Source: Hansfordia pulvinata (lineage: Eukaryota > Ascomycota > Sordariomycetes > Xylariales). Taken from it: a stretch of DNA of 64,000 nucleotides. Each line of letters starts with the position of its first letter. Position 1 is the first letter of the stretch. Under the pieces are notes generated by a model. It searched no databases. It saw nothing but the letters and a program-made list of their open reading frames with translations, and was not told the DNA's origin. The stretch is from NCBI GenBank assembly GCA_006538405.1, contig BJKQ01000003.1:2542001-2606000 (forward strand), read 5' to 3'. This document shows, piece by piece, positions 12,643 to 23,570 of this stretch. The translations under genes and the position numbers were made by a program.

Positions 12643-13760
12643 CACCTTGAAGCTCCGCGAACACGTGGGTAAGTGCCTACTGGGCCCGGGGAGCTCTCTG
12701 ATCTTCTTTGCGCCGCATCACATCACATCCTAATTGGGCGCGAGTCGAGGGCGCCTGCGTACCATCAGAATCAAGATGCTTCGAGCCAGCAAGCAAACCC
12801 TCTTTCGGGAAGGCCTGTCCGCGACTATTGTCGCCCGGTCTCTCGATCCCCCATCCTCGCCGATCTGGCAAAAAAAACACCCTACCTATCTGCCGTGTCC
12901 GACGGACGTGCCGTTGGTGTGTCGCTCGGAGACCTGACGGCGTGGGAAAGCGTGCTTCTTTCCCTAGCCCTCTGCAACAACCAGCCAGCCCGCCAGCCTG
13001 CGCCGTCTTGTCTTGCGCGGTCTGTCCGCTGGGCCGGGAATCACGCCTTCGGCCTTGGCACGTCGCGGTCCCTGAATAAGTTTTGGGCCCGGCCCTCTGG
13101 GCTGAGACACCTCGTGGGGGGGGGTCTGGCTACCTACGTAGGGTGTTCGGGGTTGACTTGATCCGTCCTGAATAGAAGAAAGGCCGGCAAAGGGAAAGCC
13201 GCTTGTCATGTGTCCCGGGCAGCGGGCTGGCCCCTCTAGCAGGTAAGTTACTTACATATGTAGGTAACTTACTAGGTAGCACAGATAGACTTCGCCCCTT
13301 GGCCCGGCCGTAGAAGGCTTCCAGAACGAATCACGCTCCCGGGCCCCTGGGAGACGGGAACAACCAACCCCGCCCGGCGCTGGCGAGTAAGACACAGAAT
13401 GCTGCCGCCCCTCTTGCCTCGCAAACATGGCCCCCCTCTCTTTCATGACGCATTCCCGGCGCCTTGGGTATTTCCCCCGTCCCAGCAAACGGGGTTTCCG
13501 ACCCGACGGGCGACCCTTTCCCTCTTTCCGGCGAGCCACAGCCTAGGTCCTGGATTGTTTCGATCGCGCGATCCGCACCTTTGGGGAGGGGGAGGGGGGG
13601 AAGGGGGGGCCACACCTCTGGGTCGTCGACAACCAAGAACAGACCCATGCTTCACGAGACAGCAAACAAGCCCGCCAGAAACACCCAAGGAAAAGGAACC
13701 GCAAGCGACAGCGTGAAGAACCTAACAAACCGGCCACTTGAATTAATCAGCAGTCGGTCA

Positions 13761-13786
13761 CCCCCCCCCCCCCCCCCCCCCCCCCC
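13761..13786. repeat. Poly-C tract, 26 bp
   Basis: The longest G/C homopolymer in the window, intergenic, followed directly by ATATCCACATCC. Confidence 0.95.
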
Positions 13787-16438
13787 ATATCCACATCCAC
13801 ACGCGGTCCGTCCGCGGTCCGTGTTCTAGCTTTCACGAGTAGCCTCCTCGTGGACCGGATGCATGCAGGCAGGCAAGCGTGTCAGCAGCTGGTGGACCTG
13901 GAGAAGGGAGACATATGGAACTTGTGACCCTTGCGCTAGTATCACAGCTGCTCGATGACTGACTGATACGAGAGAGTGTGTGAGAGAGAAGAGAGAGAGA
14001 GAGTAGAGCGCGCCCATCCTTCTAGACCACGCCCTAGAAGGTCTCGAAGGAGGTGGAGGAGGGGGGTCTTTGCTTGTTGAGCCTCGACGCGCGAGCACGC
14101 GAGCACTCGCGGGGACCTTGCAATTGGGCTTTTGACCCAACGATCCCCGAGCCATCTAAGGCTGAGACTAATGAAACGCCCCATCTCTCTCTCTCTCTTT
14201 CTCTCTCTGGGTTTCTAACGAGAAAGCGTATGCTGCCGCCTTATTCGCTGCGCTAGGCCTTCTTCCCGAAAGCTCTCCTCCCCTCCCCCTGCTTTCCCCC
14301 CCCCCCTAACCAATTCCCAAGGCTCTCTCTTCTTCGACAAAAGTCCACTGGACCCCCCACCCCGGCATGATAGGTCGGCATCGTCTCAGATACGGGCTGC
14401 GCGCGCTGCATGGCGAGGCGGGTAGGACACTTGCGGCGATAGCTCGAAAGCTTGCTGCTCCTGTAAGCCGCTGGGGTTGGGTACTGGGAGGGGGGTGGTA
14501 TAGGGAGATGGCCCGGGAATTGCGCATTTGTCTTGCTAGCCCCGGCTTTCTTCTCTTTCTTCTTCTGTCTCTCTTTTTTTTTTTTTTTTTTTTAAACGTG
14601 AGCTCTCTCGCGCTTGCGCTTATAGTGTCTTCTCTCGTGATCCAATGAGAGGGCGGGGGTGTCTAGGAACAGGTACCTAGCTTGCTTGCTGGGGGTAAAC
14701 AAGCTTTGGTGGGATTCGGGACTTTCAGTAATAAGTTAGGTGTACGTAGCCTTGCGGGGAGCTGCAGTCCAGATGGAGGGCGGTCAAGGGTATACTCGTG
14801 ATAAGCTCATGACGCTCGAGATCAAGAGGCAAAGACAACCGGCAAGTCCCGGTGGAAAAGCAGGAGGGGGAACTGGGGATCGGGGATCGGGGATCAGAGT
14901 TACCGACTCGCCTAGACCCATGAAGCCGGAATGGCAAGAACCCGGGGCGGATGGTGAAGGCGGGTGCAAAAGCCTCAAAAGTCAGTGAGGCTAGGTAGTA
15001 ACTACCGTACCTTACCTTACCTAAGAGACATGCCCTCGGGGCCCGGTACGCAGTAGTCGGGACGTCGGTCGCTCTCGGACACCGCGCGTCGACATCTGCC
15101 GTGCGGATTCAACAGCGGACAGGCCCCTGCGTTGCGCGTCATCGGCCAGGCCAGCGGCGACGACACCGCAGGGCCATCGGACGACAGACAGCAGACAGCA
15201 CAGTATACGGGCCACAAGGGCGTGTCGCCGGGTCGACTGCGGGCTGCCGGGCACGTGAGCTCGTCAGATCCTCCTTCCCCCCAAACCCCCCCCCCCTTTT
15301 CACCTCCGCTGCCCTTCACACCTCTTCGTCACTTGCGCCTTCTCTTTCCCTTCGCCCGTCCACGCCCACGTCATGACACGGGGCTGCGCGCGTGCGGCCA
15401 AGGATAATGGAAAGGGAGTGAAGACATGTAAATGGCGGTCCGAGCTAGGCTAGGTGGTCTATTCCCCCCATTCTGCGTCCGCCGTTTCCCCCCCTGTTGG
15501 TTTTTCGTTTCTGTGCCCAACTCCAGTGCGTCGATGGTGGGCGGCGCGCGTGTGCGCGTGCGTGTGTGTGTGTCGTGGGCAAGTGCCGGCGATCCCTTGT
15601 CTGGGGGATCCGGCACGGCGTCATGTACGTGTTTGCAAGGGAGGGGGAAAGCTACTGCGCCACACTGTCGCTGAGACAGGGCTGGCTGGGTGAAGAGGTC
15701 AGGAACACAGTGAGACGAAGGAGGGGGAGGCAGGAAGAAAAGGAGAAGAAAGAAAAGCATGAGAAAAAGAAACAGGGCACTGTTGGCGAGCGTATAGTCG
15801 CCATGCTTCGGCGGAGGCACAGGGGGAACAGGCCTGTCAGTCGGCAATGCTAACTTCGGCTCCGCATTGGACGAGGGACGTCTCTGCATGGATGTCTTTT
15901 TTTCTTCGCAGGTCCCCCCTTTTGCGGTTTGGGGAACGCCGTTCCCGCGCAGCGCGACACAGCGCAACCCCTCCTCCCCCCCCCCCCGTGGCCGCGTCAC
16001 GGGCCGGGGGATTGCAGGATCACTCGCCGCCGGGCTGACGGGGAGGGAGGAACATGGGCAACGGGCGGACGTGACCGCGATGCGACGCGACAGGGATTGA
16101 ACTGTAAGTCGGACGGCGATGAGATCGCGCTGGTCGGGATACTCGTTCGTCGTGCACGGGGTCCTGCTCTGGGCGGGTAATGGGTATAGCTTCACTGGTA
16201 GTACCGGTATTGGAATGTTAGATTTTGTGAAAGACCAATATACACAAGAATGCCACCATGGCGGCACCGCGCCGGCCCGCGGGCGAGATGCCGTAGATCA
16301 GTATAGATATCAGAACAACAAGAGAAACTCCAAAACACCGCGCCAAATGACAATTGTGGCCGGCGTTGCAGGCCATGGCTTTTCGTGTCCCCCTGGGTCA
16401 AGCTTCATTTTCCCGTCATCTGCGTATTTGCGTATGAG

Positions 16439-16461
16439 CCCCCCCCCCCCCCCCCCCCCCC
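16439..16461. repeat. Poly-C tract, 23 bp
   Basis: Uninterrupted run of 23 C in intergenic DNA. Confidence 0.95.
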
Positions 16462-17015
16462 GGAATGGAGGGCGCTTCGTGGTATAACTCGAACCGTGCG
16501 GCTGTCCTGTCCTACCTGGGCTCCGAGCTTTCGATAGCAACCAGGCCTCGGTCTCGAGACGACATGGGCGGTCGCTCTGTGGTGCTAGCTGGCTACCTAT
16601 TCTGGCACTGGGCTATCTGGTCCGTTCCATCGACGAGACGGACCGCGGAAACAACGCGGTCTGGCTGCTGGCTGGCTCTCTGGATGGCCCTCGAGTCTTC
16701 TTCCATGTAGCCCCTCCTGAACGGAGCTGATATCGTGGGAGATGGCGCGCGGCCATCCCGGCTCTGTGCGACGGCACGGTCGTGCTGGCTGGCGGTGGTG
16801 TAGGGTGCCTCTGGTGTTGTTGATGGGCGTCGTGATCGGCTCATCCTGCAGAATTGGTCAGAGACGCTGCCGGCTTCCCTCCGCCCTCCGCCTTCGTCAC
16901 GGCGCAAAGTCAAGTGTGCCTTACCCATCACCACGGTCAGGTAGTTGAGGAGGATGTTCAGTATCATTCGTCTGCGGCGATGGCGCTGCCCTCTGTGCGT
17001 GGAGCCGCCCATTTT

Positions 17016-17016
17016 G

Positions 17017-17057
<41 letters not shown>
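17016..17057. repeat. (TA)n(TG)n compound microsatellite
   Basis: A short alternating TA stretch runs directly into about 31 bp of alternating TG. Confidence 0.9.
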
Positions 17058-17059
<2 letters not shown>

Positions 17060-17217
17060 TAATCGCCACCTGGCGGGCGGCGAAGGGGGCACTCTTTTTT
17101 CGAGAAAGAGGCCGATAGTCGTGCGTGGCAGGAGGGATCTTCTTCTCGCTTTCCTTTCGGGGACGGTTGATCGACAGAGCTGGACTCGGGTTTGCTTGGT
17201 TTGGAAAAGATGGAGAT

Positions 17218-17246
17218 GGGATGGGATAGGATAGGATAGGATAGGA
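17218..17246. repeat. (GGATA)n pentanucleotide repeat
   Basis: About five tandem copies of GGATA, the first slightly divergent (GGATG). Confidence 0.85.
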
Positions 17247-17793
17247 AACAGAGGTTGGTTCGCGGACTGTCGTCGTGGCCGCCGTTTCGCTCCCCTCCCC
17301 CCCCCTTTTTGACGGCCATGCCAACAGCCCCTTTATCATTCATCATCTCCACACATTGACCTGTGTACCGCCAATTCATACCATTCGGAAAGTCCCCCTG
17401 GGGAGCACAAGTTCCCGCCCTCTCGCACGCTCATGCTCATGCTCTCCTCTCGGCTCGGGCTCGGGCTCGCTCACGTCAGGGGCTTCGCGGGCGTGTGATC
17501 CGGGCGGCAGAGTGCCTGCAGGCCTGAGACCCGTCTGCGCGCCCGCGTCCGGCCAATCGGCCCCGAGACGGGCGATGGGGGGATCGCCCTCCCCCTTCGC
17601 AGCGCACGAGCGGCCGGCCGGCACCCCCTCCCCCCTCAACGAAAGCGAAAGGGGGGACACGGCACGCACGCCGCAGCAGCGGGCGGCAGTTGGACCTCGT
17701 GCGCGCGCTCCCGGCTTACGCAATCGCTGGGTTGGGTATAATTGCGTTGTATTGTAATGGACACCGCAAGTACCACGTAAGTACGTACGTACG

Positions 17794-17838
17794 GACGAAC
17801 GAACGAACGAACAATCAATCGAACGGACGGACGGACGA
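17794..17838. repeat. (GAAC)n-(GGAC)n tetranucleotide repeat
   Basis: Tandem AACG/GAAC units pass into GGAC units. It lies among other short tandem repeats in a gene-free stretch. Confidence 0.8.
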
Positions 17839-18861
17839 TGATTTCCCCCCCTCTCGGGTGCGATCCCCTGCATTCTATACCCGTACATACCGTACATACA
17901 TGTATGTACATGGAGTAGGGGCATCTCAGTATACTCGCGCAGCGCTTCGAGTCGGCTCTCATGGATGTGCGCAGAGGGACCGCCCTGTCTGCCCGGCCGG
18001 TTGTTCTTATGGCCCATCTGTGCTGGGCCTCATCTCACATACATACACCTGAGGTTACGTAGTAGATAACAGGCGTACATTCTGCTGCAAGTTCCGAGAT
18101 GAGCAAGAAGCACCCCAGGCAGCTAATACACGTATCCCAAATACATCTCCTACATTGTGCATGCGAGATCGGTACCTTTTCGATCATCGTTACTCGAGCG
18201 GGTATACGCCTTGGACACAGCCTCGCTATAGCTGCAAGACATTGGTTGGGCTTTCGACAGGTGGCAGACGACGAACCTCCATCGGCATAAGATCCGGAAG
18301 CCGAGACTACATAACCTTAGGTAACCCACCGAGGGCATGCCTCTCTAATGCAGCATCCCATCGGCCCCGGGCCCTGAATCCCCAAATCCCACTCCGCAGA
18401 GGCCCGCGCAGTATACGTGGGAGGCAGGCGGCTAAGTACGAGGAGGTAAGGTCATCATCGTCCCCAAGCGACGACGCGCCCCGCAAAGTCCCAGACAGGA
18501 CGTCCAACAAGAAGAGAGTGTGGTCGCAGCGCTGCTTCCCCCTCGCCTCACCTCCCCCTTCCGGACCCCGCGCTCAGCTAAAATCTCACCCACAACACAC
18601 CACCCACCGGTTCCGGAAGGCCGACTTTGCTCTCCCCCATCTCGTACAGGCCAGAAGCTGACGTGCCCACCCGACCTCTGATCCCCCAGCTGCTCACCGC
18701 CATCGCGTAGGATGGCTCGCGCCGTCCGGCATCACGCGGCATGTCCTCTCCAGTCTCCATGCCGAGCCAGACGGCATGAGTGCGGGGGGTCGGGTGTACC
18801 GTCCTCGACCACTTCAGTGATGGATGGATGGTGTCCGAAGACACAAGACGAGAGGCGGAAT

Positions 18862-19068
18862 ATGGACAAGGCGGCTCTCACGGGAGTCTCATTGGTGCTG
18901 GCGTGCCTTGCTTCGCCGGAATCGTTTGCGCTGCTCGAGCGGCGCGGTATAGAGCGAGATCCATTGACTGGAGCGAGCTCCCACAACTGCGACTCTTCGA
19001 GTCACAGCCCGTACATATACAGCCTGCCACAGAGACAAATAGACGGCGCATTTGGAAGAGTAGCTTGA
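18862..19068 (+). CDS. Weak candidate: 68-residue secreted microprotein
   Basis: A 69-codon frame starts MDKAALTGVSLVLACLASPE. It has a lysine-containing n-region, a hydrophobic core and a small-residue c-region (SPESFA) typical of a cleavable signal peptide. The remaining 45 or so residues are polar, with a single cysteine, and include a RR pair just after the predicted cleavage site. No family is recognised, no intron was found that extends it, and it sits in a gene-poor region, so chance is quite possible. Expression data or conservation would decide. Confidence 0.22.
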   Translation: MDKAALTGVSLVLACLASPESFALLERRGIERDPLTGASSHNCDSSSHSPYIYSLPQRQIDGAFGRVA

Positions 19069-20359
19069 TCGCCTCCGGGCGCACGCGACGTGATCCACAC
19101 GGGCCGGGTCGTCGACGTCAAACCAGCCTCTTCTCCAGCGGCACTGGCGGACCTCCGAGTCCTGCGCTTCGACATACGAGAGAGGCATCTGCAGCGCGGT
19201 GAAATCCGAGAGCCCTGGCAGCCATGGCCCATTCTCGCATTCCCCCTCGGCGCGGCTCTACTACATACCGAAGGCGTTGGGCGTCCAAGGGGCCCGCGAG
19301 ACTTCCCGGGTCGTTTTTGAGGGTGGCCGGCGATTCCACCGGCTCCGGTCAACGTGGTATTTGTTTGATTCTACTCTATCCACGAGTGCCCGACACGGAG
19401 AGGCAGGCCCGGCTCTCTTGCTGAAGGTCGTGTTCCGAGCGCATCGCGACGTGTACGTCTTCCTTACCGTGTCAAGTCTTTACGTACTTGTGCACAGCGC
19501 AAGTCTTTAGAGCGCCTCCCCCGCTGGTCCCGGTGGCGCCGCAAAGCTGAGCCGTCAACTCAATCACCCACTTCGGGAGGCCTCTTTGACTCACAGGTTC
19601 AAAGGACAATTCGTGTGTTGGTCTGCGGATGCAGAGCTGGCTGGTGACCAGGGACCTGGTTCTGACACGACGGTCCTCGCTCGGAAGCACCCCTCTCGAG
19701 AACCCGCAAGACACACCTGAAGATCCCAGATGATCGTTCTGCCGAGCGAATGTTTCACGTACCGGTCTTTCCATAGCCTACTCTGCAGTCAGTATACACA
19801 ACAACTCCGTCTTCCTCATCCAGCTGACGACTTGCCACCGCACATTTGGGCATGTTACTTTCCCATGCATGGTTGAATCGGCCGTCAGTGCTAAGCTGGC
19901 TGTCATCGGCAACGTCTCTTCTCATGTGTGGCTCAAGGGCCCAGCACTGTGTGTGTGCGGCCAGTGCCGGGCCAAAGCCGCGTGGTAGTAGGTCAAGTGC
20001 GACTCCGGATACATGGATGTCCCCCGATACTCTCAGGGGTAAACCAGATGCGCTTCCCATCATGTCCACTGTTCAAGGAGACAACAAATGTCCCCGGCTG
20101 ATGGGACAACCACCACGCACAACTCCATCCGGAAAACGTCCCTCGGCACACACAAAACCAAAACCCACGCGGGCTTTCAACCCTTTTCCCCCTCGGCCAA
20201 CCCGGGGCCCCTGGAGAAGACAGCAACTCGAACCTGTACCCCTCGACAGCAACTGGACCCTATACCCCTTCCAACGCAACACCTCGAAACAAACACCAAA
20301 CGCCAGTCCCTTCTCTTCTACCACATCCCACCCTCCCCACAACCACCACCACGGATTTC

Positions 20360-20818
20360 TCAAACCCCACACCCGCAGTCCTCGACAATCTTCGTCTCCG
20401 TCCTGCTCTCCGTGTACCTCCCCTCCCCCTGACAGGCCTTGCACATGCCCCAGAAGTAGAACCCCGGCCCACCGGGACCGCACGACGCGCAGGCGGGGTC
20501 GGGCTGCTGCTGCCGCCGCCCCCGCCCCGCCGCCGACACTGCCGCCGACACTGCCACTGCCCGGCCGGGCCTCTCCGGGTCCTCCGCCGCGCAGCAGAAC
20601 ACCTGCCCCGTACCCCACCGGTAGCTCGGGTACCTCCTCGACCCGGCCCCGCCGCAGCCGGGGCACGCCACCTCGCGGGGCACCGACAGCGTCCGCACGT
20701 AGCGGCCCGCGCCCCGGCAGTCCGGGCACGACCGGTCGTACGTCTTGCGCGCCGGGTTGCGGGCCGAGGCGCCGCGGTGGTGGCGGCGGGGAGAGGAGGA
20801 GGAGGAGGACCGTGGCAT
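20360..20818 (-). CDS. DnaJ-type zinc-finger (CxxCxGxG) protein without a J domain
   Basis: An intronless frame of 152 residues. After a Ser/Arg-rich start it shows the CxxCxGxG pattern of the DnaJ/HSP40 cysteine-rich domain: CPDCRGAG (about residue 31), CPGCGGAG (about 53), a variant CASCGPGGPG (about 110), and CKACQGEG (about 126), ending in DCGCGV. In DnaJ these motifs bind two zinc ions and help substrate holding; here no HPD-containing J domain precedes them, so co-chaperone activity on HSP70 is not implied. It could be a stand-alone zinc-binding protein like those used in organelle disulfide or folding chemistry. The 5' leader (20821-20880) is a TTC/CTCT repeat on the plus strand, GAA/GAG-rich in the transcript. 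Confidence 0.68.
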   Translation of the reverse strand: MPRSSSSSSPRRHHRGASARNPARKTYDRSCPDCRGAGRYVRTLSVPREVACPGCGGAGSRRYPSYRWGTGQVFCCAAEDPERPGRAVAVSAAVSAAGRGRRQQQPDPACASCGPGGPGFYFWGMCKACQGEGRYTESRTETKIVEDCGCGV

Positions 20819-20820
20819 GT

Positions 20821-20880
20821 TCTTCTGGTTCTTCTTCTTCTTCTTCTTCTTCTTCTCTCTCGCTCTCTCGCTCTCACTAT
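20821..20880. repeat. (TTC)n/(TC)n low-complexity leader
   Basis: Triplet TTC repeats merge into TCTC and CGCTCTCT repeats immediately upstream of the CxxCxGxG gene; purine-rich (GAA/GAG) on the transcript strand. Confidence 0.85.
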
Positions 20881-21004
20881 CTCTCTGAAAGCGGGGTTTT
20901 GTTCAAGGGAGGAGAGGGAAAAAGTTGGAGGAAGAAGGAGGGGGAAGAGGGGCGTCGGTGAGGTGTGGGCACTCCCGTGCCGTGCGAGATTTGGAAGCTC
21001 TTGT

Positions 21005-21006
<2 letters not shown>

Positions 21007-21043
<37 letters not shown>
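21007..21043. repeat. (GT)n microsatellite
   Basis: About 37 bp of perfect alternating GT, 190 bp upstream of the CxxCxGxG start codon. Confidence 0.92.
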
Positions 21044-21044
<1 letters not shown>

Positions 21045-21788
21045 AGAAACGAAGCACAACGGTAAAGGGCCTTCTTCAAGAGGCTCAAGTTTGCCTCCAA
21101 GTACAAGAAACAATACAGAGAGAAGATGGGAAGCAACGATAGTACTTGCACGCTCGTGTGACTTGAGATGGGAAGCAACGATACTGCTGGTGCGCTCGTG
21201 TGACTTTGATGAGGTCTCTAGCTGGGTCGACTCTTCTCGAGAATATCAAGTGCCAGAAAGACACGGGTTCTCGGCCAGCCAACAAAACAGGAGATCGGTC
21301 CCCCTTTAATACCCGCAAGCCCCCCATCCGCCCCTCAGCCCCGGAAACAGACGACAATGCGCATCGGGCCGGTGAACAAGCCGTAAAGCATCCTTCTTCC
21401 CCGGGTGACGGGTCCCAACCAACAGGCCATCGCCAGCCAACAGGCAGCAAATGCAACCCTTCCACGGTAAGACGGACTCGGCGTCTGCGGGCAAAAGGTT
21501 CCCATCCCGGTCGCGACGCGCAAGCCATGAGAAAGACCTTCGTCCAAAGAACCCCCCCTTCGAACGGCCAAAAAACAGGCAGGCAGCGTAGCATCAGACG
21601 GGAGCAAGAGCAAGTACCACCCCTTCCCCTCCTCCTCTTCACCAGCCGGGACCCGGGGAAGAAAGCACCATTCACTCATTGACCCGCAGGTGATTGGCGA
21701 TGGGTCCGGAAGAGGGGGGCGCCAATCGCGAGGCGCCGATTATGATGGGAGAGAGGGGAATAACGAGGGGCACAAAAGCACCGGCTCG

Positions 21789-22028
21789 TCAGATGATGGC
21801 GCCGCCGCGGGGCAACGAAGGGGTGAGATGCTCCAGATCCGCGACACAAGGCAGGCAGGCCGCCTCATAGGGCCAGCGCAGCACGCCGGCCAGGCAGAGG
21901 CAGACCAAGCCCGTCAGAAGCATCACCACCCAGGCCCCGGGCGCAATGCTACCTTTCTTTCCTTTCTTTGGGCCGTTGCCAGTCTTGTCTCGATACACGT
22001 GCTGGCAGAAAACGCCCCCTCTCTTCAC
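21789..22028 (-). CDS. Weak candidate: 79-residue single-pass membrane protein or exon
   Basis: The frame contains a Lys/Gly-rich stretch (GNGPKKGKKGSIAPG) followed by a strongly hydrophobic segment AWVVMLLTGLVCLCLAGVL long enough to span a membrane, then a short polar tail. No family is recognised. It may be one exon of a larger gene or chance; there is no supporting neighbour or promoter element. Confidence 0.18.
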   Translation of the reverse strand: MKRGGVFCQHVYRDKTGNGPKKGKKGSIAPGAWVVMLLTGLVCLCLAGVLRWPYEAACLPCVADLEHLTPSLPRGGAII

Positions 22029-23570
22029 GGCCTATCGGTATCGAGCCGAGGAGGCCACTCGCCCGCCCTGATACTGAATCGGGGCTCGTCCGTCCAAGCT
22101 CGCAGCACCCGCAGATGACAAAGTCGGTCGGGGTTGCATCGCAGCAGACCCGGCATTCTGACTGACATGTGTGCTTGTTTCAGAGGTCGTGCCGATGCCG
22201 GGCTCGACGTGCCAACCCATCCCGGCCCTACAGCATCAAAGCCGCAAGTGGAGGGCGAGACCCGTCTTGGGCTTCTGAGGCGCATGCTGTCCTCATGAGG
22301 CCCTGCGATTTGGTACCTCGGGGCTGTGAATCTGGGAGGGCAAAAGGCAGCTCAGGTTACTCAACCTCTCACCGGGACGCCCCCAGACCTGACCGAGTAC
22401 TGACACTCCTGCCATGATCTTGCGCAAGGCTGCTTGAAACAGGAATGCGTTGGGCGAGTTGCAACCTTCTCGGAGAGCCGGCACCGCGCGTCGGTCTCCA
22501 GGCAAGGTCTTTGTGGAAGTAACCGAAAAGAGAGGTTGATCTTGTATTGCAGACTGTCAAACTGATGGTGACTTCATAGGCTGGCAGCTGGACCTTGCCG
22601 AGACAATGGGACCCTGTGGGATGGCTGAGAGCTTTCCGTGTAGGAGAGACTGATCTTGCAATGCACGAACCAGCGCCGCAGCCCACTCGACTCCCGACAC
22701 GCCCGCGGCATCCCGCAGCACCTGTCAGTCACTGGGTGCGATTCTTTGCCTGCCCCCATGAACCAGTCACACGGGTGTTCGTATACACACGCAAGCACAC
22801 GGAACACTCGTGACATGAGCGTCATCACCTTCCCTGCGCCGGCAACGCTGGCCAAACAAAGGGGGCAAAAGGGAGAAAAAAAAACCGCGGACCATGACCA
22901 CAGGACACGCACAATACGACGCAGCGCCCGTTCACATGTGGCGATATGACGCACCAGCCGGCAGCTTCATAAAGACGTATCACGGGGTCAAGAAGGAAGT
23001 GATAGTCGGATGGAACGCCGCACAGGCCACAACGCCCGATGACGGGCGCGGGCGGGGTGAGATTATTGATGTAACGGCAGATGACAAAAAGGATAATAAA
23101 AGCAAAGAAAGCGCTCGTCTTGTGGCGCGTTGCGTGGTATGCCAACACGGCCTGCTATCGGCCGAGGCGGGTATCATGTTACATTAACCAACCAACACTC
23201 CCCCTCCCTGTAAGCCCGAATCGGACCTCGAAATCAAAATGACGCCGCATCAAGGCGCAACGCCCTCTCTGTCCCAGTACACCCCGGTGAAGGTGCAATA
23301 GCCCCTGTTCAGTCGGGGTGCATTTCGCTCCTAAAATCATAACGCCGGTCCTTGTATATGCCCAGCAGGCCCCAAATCCCACCTATTGTACATCGAGGAG
23401 GCAAGGAGATATGCAATCATGTCGAGAAAGAGAGTATGTGGCGGACAGATAAGAAAAAGTCTGTGGCAGTAGGTGCCGTCGGTGTAGTGGCCCCAATCGG
23501 GTCCCATGTGTCAGTGAAACAGGAAATGAAATGGTCAAAACTTTCTCCGAATGGCTCTTCAGCCGTTCGC

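Larger units (their letters stand above)
10963..20359. other. About 9.4 kb without a convincing gene
   Basis: Long open frames occur on both strands (for example 12107-12733 plus, 15371-16267 minus, 16593-17339 minus). They are low in conserved character, rich in Arg/Pro/Ser and interrupted by translated microsatellites, so I treat them as artefacts. Simple sequence is abundant: TC at 12611-12637, C runs at 13761-13786 and 16439-16461, a T run near 14574-14593, GT at 17027-17057, GGATA at 17218-17246 and AACG/GACG at 17794-17838. One weak candidate (18862-19068) is listed separately. Non-coding RNA or fast-evolving genes could be hidden here. Confidence 0.5.
20881..23570. other. Intergenic region, no firm gene
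   Basis: No recognisable family on either strand. The best candidate is the minus-strand frame 22028-21789 (listed separately), which has a basic stretch followed by one hydrophobic helix. Other frames lack signals of selection. Confidence 0.45.

Noticed and set aside
15371..16267. 298-residue open frame on the minus strand
   Set aside because: Arg/Pro-rich, translates T/C-rich low complexity (a Phe/Leu/Pro run) and microsatellites; no domain, no matching introns, overlapped by equally long frames on the other strand.
17180..17260. (GGATA)n and, at 61785, (GGGTC)n as possible telomere-like repeats
   Set aside because: Neither matches TTAGGG-type telomeric units and both are only a few copies inside ordinary sequence.
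16593..17339. Possible PMP3-like small membrane protein (MILNILLNYLTVV segment)
   Set aside because: A spliced reading gives an immediate stop after the GTAAGG donor and the residues do not fit the PMP3 pattern.
19846..20961. 371-residue plus-strand frame
   Set aside because: It is antisense to the CxxCxGxG gene and consists of Pro/Arg/Thr/Ser low complexity.
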